Positions 55,980 to 64,000 of a stretch of DNA of 64,000 bases are shown piece by piece. The number at the start of each line of letters is the position of its first letter. Position 1 is the first letter of the stretch. A program made the translations under genes and the position numbers. This DNA is from Patellifolia procumbens. Taxonomy: Eukaryota > Streptophyta > Magnoliopsida > Caryophyllales > Amaranthaceae. The DNA is taken from the NCBI GenBank assembly GCA_947645195.1, contig CANSGD010001031.1:620001-684000 (forward strand), read 5' to 3'. The notes beneath the pieces are model-generated. The model was given only the letters and a program-made list of their open reading frames with translations, made no database searches and was not told the origin of the DNA.

Positions 55980-58081
55980 TTTGTTGTCACGAGTGAGAAG
56001 TTTTGACAAACAATGAGAGAGGAAGAAAACAAAGGGAGTTTTGAGAAATGGAAGAGAGAGAGAAAGAGAGAGAATGAAGAATGTTGATAAGGAGAGATCC
56101 TTGATTAAAGGGCAACAATGAATGGGTGAGTTTTTGAGGGTGCAGAAATTTGCGGACAATGACAAGAAATTAATTACATAAATAATTAATTAGGGAATAA
56201 ATTGATAAAAATATATGTAAATAAAATTATTGGTGTATCCTTTCTTCTAATAAAGCACAAAACCAGCTAATTTAAACCAATTTCATCCTCAAAAATTAGA
56301 AAGGCTTGATCATGTCGACGACGAACTGTTCTTGTTGCCACGTCTAAACAAGGCACGTTCCATCCCCTTTCTTTTTTTTTTATCTCTTCATATTTCAGCC
56401 TTTTGACTAACATAAAAATTAATTTTTTTGTGCTTTCTCTTGGCATTAGTATTGAAAAGTAAAACTTAATTTTGTAATGGAATGGTATTTCATGCTTAGA
56501 TGACTAGTGGAATAATTTTTGAAGAAGCTTATACGGATGGAATTAGAAAATTACTATAAAGACGAACATATGGGTGGAATGAGATAAGTAACCTACACTC
56601 GAAATTTTATATATTTAAGCTGAAAAATAAAAAATTGGTGTGTCTCAAGGCTCCCACATCCCCTTGATGTTTCGCATATCAACCAAATATTATATGACCA
56701 AACCAACTTTAATCTAAGTTGCATGGATTCGGGTACAAGAATGGGTTCAAGAACAAAAAAAAAGGTACACGAATACATCACTAAAATCATATGAATAATT
56801 GTCAATAGTATAGTAAGAGATTGAAATATAAATACTTTTAAATTTACAAAGTAGAAAGTCGTGAAAATAATTTACTATCTTAAATAAACTCTACAGGGTA
56901 AAGCTTTTATTCAATTATAAAGGTTCTCATTTTAGATACTACCTAAGAAACATGTGTCATGTCCGCAACCAAAATGGATACTTTTGGTATTTGTTAATAT
57001 AAATACTACCTCCGTATCAAATTACTCGCTACACTTTTTTTTTCACGTTTTTCAAGGGGGCGGTTTAAGGGTGTAAACGAGCAAATTAATCAATGAAATT
57101 TTAACACAAGTAATATAGAACCTTATTCTTGCTTGTATTAAAATTTCATCGAAAAATATACTCGTTTACACCTTTAAATCGTCTCCTTAATAAGCGTGAA
57201 AAAAAAGTGTAGCGAGTAATTTGATACGGAGGTAGTACATAAACTTCATTGACTTTACTAGAGCAATTGATTTTTATTTTTCTTAGACAGGCACATATCT
57301 GTCCCTTGGGCCGCCCACTAATCACAATTCACAAGCATAAGCCCAACACATTACCTTGTGCACTATGTGCAGTATAATTGCTTGCACTTTCATGTGTAAA
57401 CAGTTGACAACATGATGAGATGATACTGCGACTTTAGAAGTTGGTGGTATCTGATATGGTTTGAACTAAATCAGCACTACATACTTAATTTATCATTTCA
57501 ATTGACAAACATGTACGGTTCCTGAAAATTTTACATTGTCCTGAGAAAGCTGGGATATTCTCCATTTTTGGCCAGGTACAACGAACACCTGTACTTACAT
57601 AATGCAAAAGTCAAAATAGTACATTTGTGCAAATAGAAGTTTCCCGTCTTTACAAACAATTCTGTTTCGTTTTAAATGACTAGTTCTTTTTCAAAAGCTT
57701 CTTTTTAGTTGAGTCGTAACCGGATTGATTACTAATCTCTCTCACATGGCTAATATACACTTTTTAACCCACTTTTTCCACTCGCATAATTTTTCTCCTT
57801 GAGTTGTACATATACATTAAAAAAAAGGGAAAAGAAGGGGAAGGAGGAGAGAAAAAGAGAAGCGAACACCTTCCAATTCAAGAAAATAACCATAGAATAC
57901 ATACTCATACAGGCCCAAGAATGCTAAACACTGGATCAAGATTTCCAAAAATATGGTAGTAAAAAGGGACAGAGGGGGCCTCTAGCACGCTACAAAACTA
58001 ACCAAACTTTTATATCAAGTAAAGAAAAAACAACTCTATGCCTTTTGCTTACAAAAAAATTTCAACTTCTGATCAGCAACG
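55980..58081. other. ADF upstream region and intergenic DNA
   Basis: It holds the ADF leader and promoter (AG-rich on the plus strand at 56030-56080), then AT-rich DNA and one Stowaway MITE. No further gene was seen. Confidence 0.55.
57006..57235. mobile_element. Stowaway-type MITE, 230 bp, long terminal repeats
   Basis: CTACCTCCGTATCAAATTAC and its inverted form GTAATTTGATACGGAGGTAG are exact, with TA at 57004-57005 and 57236-57237. The inverted arms continue (ACTCGCTACACTTTTTTTTC) with few mismatches, so almost the whole element can fold into a hairpin. Confidence 0.9.
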
Positions 58082-61000
58082 CTAACCTACAAAATTGACC
58101 ACTTTAGGCCCTTCTTTCTTCTTTGCCTTTGCTGGATCGCCCTTAATCTTTTCGGATTCATTCTTGACTTTATCGTCCTCCTCTATCATGAAGTCGTCAT
58201 CGAGATCATCCCCACTGAACAACTTCGTTACTTGTGATCGTCGTGGCTGCTCTTGTGTACCCGCATTACCTACATCATAGAGCAACACATCAGAAACTGT
58301 GGGTTGCTGCAGGCAAAATTCGATAATTTGATTTTGTTGTGTCATGCATCATGACTCATGACGAACAGTAATAGAAGTGTATCTTAAATTTCTTGATTTT
58401 TGTAGTCTGTCATATTTTGATTTTCATATTTGTCAATGCACAACTCAGAATATTAATATCTTTGATTATCTATAAGAGAAATCATAGAAAGTGGATATTT
58501 TGTAGATATACAATGACGTAAATCCAACATCTTACTTAAATCTGTAAGGAACTTTTGTGAAAGATATTCGGTCAGTGTAAGGATATAAATAGTGCAAAGG
58601 TGAAACTGTGAAAGGGTTACAACTTACAACTTGATGGAAAAAACTGAGGTAATATTGGATTATCAGTCAAAAGTATATTTGTATACACAAGTTTCGTTGT
58701 AAATTTTTTAGTGCCTGCAAAGGCTACAATAGATGCACATTTGGCATCACCATCATAATTTTAGAGGTAATCAAATCCTTTAATCATAGGGTAAGAGTTT
58801 CAGATATGATGTCAAAACACACGCATAATTTACAAATACAAAAATTATTGCAATTGCGTGAAGTTGTGAATAGGTAAGTCTTAGTGTCTTAATTGAATGT
58901 TCATATCTCGCAGATAAGCAACTTATACGTAAAAGAAACTGACCATAACCTCCTTCATTAGCGAACGCAGCATAGCTGCTTCCTTTGTTTGGGCAATCTC
59001 TAGCTAAATGAGTTACACCACCGCATATTTTACAGCACCCGCCCTGTCCATCAGTTCAACAGTATACTTATAAGTGAGCTGAACCAGCTAGATAAGATAA
59101 CTATACAATAAGTGAAAACTAAACAAGAAGATTTATAGTCCTCTACACATGTTGTTTTGCATAGATAATGAATCTCGGTTTCACCTTTGGATATATTCCA
59201 TGAGTATTTTTCGGACAGTCCTTGCTCAGGTGTCCACGTTCTTTGCAGATAAAGCATAGCGCAAACTTTGTTCCGCCTGCATAAACCCAGACAAAATGCA
59301 AAGTTAGGTTAACCTGAAGTTATGCAGAAGAAAGATAAAACTATCTGCTTCACAATTATATAGTGAGTCTAGAGGACTTTCAGTTTCATGCAAGGTGATG
59401 TGGGCTTTCTAAAAGCTACAAGAATTAAAAAGCCCATGAACAAGCTCTCATATTTCAGCTCCTATCAAGTGTGAGATTCAGAATAATTGTTCTACAAGAA
59501 TCACTTTACAGAGTTTTCAATGAACATTTTTCAAGAACTCATTTTCAAGTAACCACAAATGCCAGAAGACTGTAAATGATGTACAACTGATGCTTTCAAA
59601 AATGAGACACCGACAATTCTCATCACAGTTTGAGGCCAATCAGAAAACAGAGAGGCACCAACATCAAAATGTGACTTGTGTGTCCTAACTCCTAATAGAG
59701 TTAAAGGAACAATTAGACTATTAAATGGATTTATTTTCTATCTTTCACCATGAGAGGCAAAAATTGTTGATATAAATGATGCAACAAATTCAGTTTCACA
59801 TATTCCCAAATGTTGTAACAAAATCACATAGAACCTTGTACTTTGAGAGCAAGAAATAAAAGTAAGCAAGGGCGTCAAGAAATCTAGAGGTTCTTTGCTC
59901 AAGCAACACTTATAGGTTGTCTATAAAATCATAGGAATATCAGGAAAAAAATATACCGTTTTAAATGAAGAAATAAGAACCTTTCTAGTCCCAATTACCA
60001 CCTCTACTCAATATGCTCTAATTCTTAGGAGCTAAAGTTGGCAGACAAGGGTTTGCACTAACCCTAGTCATCAACTAAATTTGTTGTGTTTTAAACAAAG
60101 GAAACTGAATTTTGTTACGATGATAGGATTCTCTAAAACAGTGAAGATCTATGAACTCCAATGTGATAAGAAGAGATGCTCCAAAAGCCAAAAAGGGTAA
60201 GCAGAACATTGGTTTATAAGATTTGGGCTCCTTGCACATAACTACTAACTCTGTTGTATTAACAGCGAGGAATTCTGTCCATGTTGAATAGTGAATAGCT
60301 GGAAGAATTGAAGGGTCAAACAATTTAGAACTAGAGATTTCGACAGATGCCAAGGTACAGCTTATGCTAAAGTTATTGACTACTTGACTGTCTAAAACAC
60401 ATCTCAAGCAGTCATATGCCCATTCCCTACTAGGTATAGCCTCAAGCCACTTCCCTAATTCGCATAAAGTGAAGTATTCTAACAATTTTCCAAATCAATA
60501 ATCAAGTTTACGCAAGTCCAACAATGACAACCAAATGGCACAACAACCATACCATCTTGCATTTGATGAGGGCATCTAGACAGGGAGTGTCCAGTTTCAC
60601 CACAGTTATAACATAACTTCTGTTCAACAACTTCTTCACTCTTGTTGAGACAATTCTTCAGACTATGACCACGTTGTCGACAAAATAAACATATCTGCAA
60701 AACAATATAAGCATACACCAGACCCAAAATAAGAAAAACAAAAATCTAATCGAGAACCTTCATATTCTAGCATGTAAAAGTTACATTATTTCCTTCAAGA
60801 CTCAAGTAAAAGAATTCGAAGTGCAGCGCTGTTAAACTTATAACAGAAACAACTAGCAGCGAAATACAGTTTCTCCCCTTCAATCAAAATTACCATGCCA
60901 TATACACGATTCGTATCACACCATTTATATTAAACATCAAACTGTCCAACTAAATCCAAACCATTTATCGAATATAGAAATGTTATAGGAGATTCAGCAG

Positions 61001-62284
61001 CAATTCTCTAACAATTCCGAATACCCAAAAGCAAATGAAGAGAATCCATTACACCACTACAGATCTTTCACCATGTCTAATAACAACAATCAAGCTTTCA
61101 ACTAAAGCAAAAATTGAAATGCAATCATCTAATAGTGCTATTCACCTCTTCACTTAACATCTCAAATATGTCACTCAGAAAATATAACCACATGAACGAG
61201 GGTTGCCTAATCAATATCGGATATATGCATATATCCATCGCCTCACTTTTTTGGCAGTACATTCCATGAACAGTACATTTCATATGTATGGTAGTATATT
61301 CTAATATGTATGGTAGTACATTTCTTAATGAAAAATTATATGCCAAATACAAACTATAGTTGTATAGCTGTGAAAATATCGATTGTTACATACTACTTTT
61401 CTCAATAAATGTACTGCCATTTTCATAGAATGTACTGTCATCTTCATAGAATGTACTGCCATCTTCATAGAATGTACTGCCAAAAAAGTGATGCGATAAT
61501 TATATGCATATATCCGATATTGATTAGGCATTCCTCCCACATGAACATCAACTAAATTCCCATTTCCCAAGCTTTTCATCAAAATCATGGCCTTGTTTGG
61601 TTGCAAGCTTTTGGCTAAGCTTTTAGCTGATTGGGAGCATATTAGAGGTTTACCCAACCATAAAATCTAAATTAAGTGCTTGGTAACTAGCGGATTGGCG
61701 GAAAATGAGCTCTTTTTCGCTTTTTCAAAGAGAGGATTTGAATCAACCCATCATGTCATTCTTTCAGTTCAAAAAAGCAAACAGCTATCAACTATCTCGT
61801 TAATCCACCAAACACTTCAATACAAACAATTAACAGCTAATACAACAAGCTAGTCGAAATAAATTAATACAATCAGCTATCCGCTAAGCACCAAACACAG
61901 GCCATACACTATTAAACTACATAAAATTCAAGTATTCTGAAACAATTCAATACCCACAAAAAAAAAGAGGAGAAAAAGGACCTTATTCTTTTCCCATTGA
62001 GCTTTTTCAGGGCAATTTTTGGCAATATGATGTATATCTTTACAAATGAAACAACAATCACCAGGTTTCAACCCAGGAACTCTTAAGGGTTTTCTCTGAA
62101 AGGAAGATTTTTTAGATTTATCAAGTGTTTTGGGATCTTTAGAATCAGATTTTTTGCTCTTAAAGTTGGGTTTTTTCTTCTTTTTAGAGGGATCTTTAGG
62201 TGGAGTTGGTTCAGGTTTAGGGAATAAACCAGGGTTTTGTTGCTTGAACTTTTTTCTAGCTTCTCTTTGTCTTTGACTCACCAT
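58082..62284 (-). CDS. CCHC zinc-knuckle protein, five knuckles (274 aa, 5 exons), ZCCHC9-like
   Basis: Exons 61982-62284, 60553-60694, 59185-59276, 58944-59043 and 58082-58269 join in exact phase to 274 codons plus TAG. The start is the ATG of MVSQRQREARKKF. Exon 1 encodes a Lys/Pro-rich basic region (likely nuclear or nucleolar targeting) and the first knuckle. The knuckles are CFICKDIHHIAKNC, CLFCRQRGHSLKNC, CYNCGETGHSLSRC, CFICKERGHLSKDC and CKICGGVTHLARDC, each CX2CX4HX4C. The last exon is acidic, then Lys-rich (VTKLFSGDDLDDDFMIEEDD ... KVVNFVG). This architecture resembles the ZCCHC9/Air-like RNA-binding proteins linked to rRNA processing and the exosome. That role is inferred from family resemblance. 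Confidence 0.88.
61204..61530. mobile_element. MITE-like inverted repeat in intron 1 of the zinc-knuckle gene
   Basis: GCCTAATCAATATCGGATAT at the left is inverted at the right as ATATCCGATATTGATTAGGC. The arms extend inward through ATGCATAT and the CACTTTTTTGGCAGTACATT/AATGTACTGCCAAAAAAGTG block. Between the arms are three to four units of a 21-bp repeat (GAATGTACTGCCATCTTCATA). No clear target duplication was seen. Confidence 0.7.
61589..61903. mobile_element. MITE with GGCCTTGTTTGG ends in intron 1 of the zinc-knuckle gene
   Basis: GGCCTTGTTTGGTTGC and CACCAAACACAGGCC are imperfect inverted ends. Sub-terminal AAGCTTTTGGCTAAGC/GCTTAGCGG-type blocks are also inverted. The ends fit Harbinger- or hAT-like MITEs; the target duplication is unclear. 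Confidence 0.6.
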
Positions 62285-62435
62285 TATCCAAATCACTCAA
62301 TCATAACCAATTGAAGGGTGAATTGAATGGTAGCTTTGCACAGTTGCAGTTGCAGAGAGTTGAAAGATTGGAGAAGAAAGTGAGTTAGGGGTTTTAGAAG
62401 GGGTTGATGCAATGACAAGACAAGAGGAGGCACTT

Positions 62436-62509
62436 TGGGCTTCTTTGTATATTGGTGCCGTCTATGTGTTGTAAGTTTAGCTTATTGATTTCTAGAACTC
62501 GCTAGCCCA
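62436..62509 (-). promoter_or_regulatory. Two site II-like motifs upstream of the zinc-knuckle gene
   Basis: TGGGCT at 62436-62441 and AGCCCA (inverted TGGGCT) at 62504-62509 lie 150-225 bp upstream of the ATG. TGGGCY 'site II' elements are enriched in promoters of plant ribosome-biogenesis and other proliferation-linked genes, which would fit the proposed role. A six-base motif is weak evidence on its own. Confidence 0.4.
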
Positions 62510-64000
62510 ATAGAGGGTTATTGTTTCTACTTCTCTAAGAAAAAAAAGATGTTCAAACTCACAAGTACAAAGAAATCCATACCAACTAACAAAAATTCAT
62601 TCAACTTTATCTCTGAACCACAGAAAATCTAAATTGAGTTAAATTTGGGTGAGAAAATGATGGAAAAATAGACGGATATTTATTATTGGTATGGATTTCT
62701 AAGAAAAACATAACTTTTGGTATTTATTCTACATTTTGCAGCTCCTCGGTATTTATTTTGAAAAAGTGTTAAAACCTTGGTATTTTCTGATAATATTTCT
62801 TATAATTTAAAGCTCTGTTCTTTTCGACTTATTTTTGTTTATGTGAATTAATCTGAACTTATTTGACCTTATTCTAAAACTTTGTTCGATCTTATTAAAT
62901 CTTATTTGAATTTATAAGGACTGAAAATAAGTTGAAAAGAACGGACCCTAAAGAGGAATTCTATATTTTATAAAGCAAGAAAAATGGTTATTTAGTTCCA
63001 AAGTTAGAACTAGTTAGACCTGATGGATATGAATTGAAATTAGAATTGGAATCGGTCTTGTTGGGACAGGCTCTAATGGGTCCAAATCTGAGGACTTAAT
63101 TGCAAATGGTTTTAGTTTAAGGTAGTAAAAGTTTAGATCTAGTACCCGTTAGGTACCCATTAAATCCAGTTTCAAGATCGGTGCCCCATGGAATCTGGTC
63201 TGTGACTGTGTGCTTAGTGGAATGTTTTAATGTGTGATGAATTATTAAGAGTCTCAAGCTCGTCAATGAAAATTTGAGCAATTATGTCAAATGATGTTAA
63301 TACAAATATGTTATGGTTCTTGTTTTAGTCTTTTTTAGCTGAACAGTGAACAAATTTAATTTTTAAATGTCATTGGGTACCGGGTACCTAGTAGTTCCAA
63401 GATCAATTTTAGAAACATTATTGTATTACTCTCACCTAAAGTCATGTACCAGGTTATGAAACTGGTCCTAACTGGTTCTAGTTTTAATTCCAAAAATGAG
63501 GTTTTGCATTTCCGATTCAACTAACTCCAATTCCAGTTTCAATTCTAGGAACTGATTCTAACAGGGTCCTACTCTGGTATTTTAATCGAATATGTGGTTG
63601 CTCACCTCTGATCATGCCTACTTTACTTCTTTCTCACAAAAAATATATTTATCTTTGTTGTTATCATGTATTCCCAGTATTGGTAAGACCCAAGCCTAAC
63701 CTTTCTCAAGATTTCAACTTAAATTTATAAGATAGGTCTAATTAGTAAGTTTCAAGAAAGGATAAGAGAAATGATAAGCTTAATTCCCATTTTGGAAGTT
63801 TAATTTCACCACTTTAATGCTTTAATGTTGCCCCCATAAATTTATTTTATAATCTCCTCTATGAAAGTTAGGCATTAGTACTACTATTAGATAAAAGGGT
63901 CTTTGGTTAAAGAGTAAAATTTTGAAATTTATGCAGCGTAAAGGTAAAAAAATATATATAAAAAAAAGGCTTGTTTCATATCATTGTTAGTTTCCTTTAA
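62510..64000. other. Intergenic, no gene seen
   Basis: It contains one Harbinger-like MITE (62811-62948) and an inverted arrangement of GATTCxAATTCCAGTTTC-type text around 63000-63560 that may be a decayed foldback element. No coding sequence was recognised. Confidence 0.55.
62811..62948. mobile_element. Harbinger-like MITE, 138 bp
   Basis: AGCTCTGTTCTTTTCGACTTA and TAAGTTGAAAAGAACGGACCC are imperfect inverted ends with TAA on both sides (62808-62810 and 62949-62951). The interior has CTTATTTGAACTTAT-type units. Related to 38726-39051 and 46662-46818. Confidence 0.7.

Overview
This window is nuclear DNA of a flowering plant, very probably a eudicot. It is AT-rich, has spliced genes with GT/AG introns, and carries plant-type Copia and Gypsy LTR retrotransposons and many MITEs. 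The repeat style (many AAGACGGTCT-type inverted repeats, TTCAG-rich Harbinger-like MITEs) made me think of Caryophyllales, but that is an impression and was not tested.

Layout. 1-2583: 5' part of a broken Copia (Ale-like) element on the minus strand. 2584-13.1 kb: MITEs, palindromes and exon-like scraps of degenerate host genes, interrupted by an older LTR (about 7532-12685) that was itself hit by a second Ale-like Copia (7754-12364). That second copy has identical 117-bp LTRs and a GTAAG target duplication but has lost its zinc knuckle and protease. 13.7-17 kb: tandemly duplicated, truncated 5' ends of a pectinesterase gene. 17.7-18.7 kb: a hAT MITE and a Copia scrap. 20527-33380: a 12.9-kb Tat-type Gypsy element with 459-bp LTRs, gag, protease, RT, two RNase H domains and integrase, broken by several frameshifts and stops. 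Its 3' third carries a seven-exon spliced gene on the opposite strand (28019-31835). 34.1-35.9 kb: a decayed Copia remnant. 36986-41295: a complete four-exon COMT-like O-methyltransferase gene (369 aa) in which two of the three expected catalytic residues are changed. 41.4-52.2 kb: repeats, including an Athila-like LTR with a cluster of CCCGATCGGG palindromes. 52260-55979: a complete three-exon actin-depolymerizing factor gene (137 aa). 58082-62284: a complete five-exon gene for a protein with five CCHC zinc knuckles (274 aa).

The three intact host genes (O-methyltransferase, ADF, zinc-knuckle protein) are all on the minus strand, have unrelated roles, and have MITE or hAT insertions in their introns. 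Nothing suggests a gene cluster with one shared pathway. The most unusual items are the spliced antisense gene inside the Gypsy element, the O-methyltransferase with altered active-site residues, and two Copia copies of different lineages that both lack the gag 3' end/protease module. Exon boundaries were set by hand from reading-frame continuity and splice consensus. Domain names come from motif recognition, not database searches.
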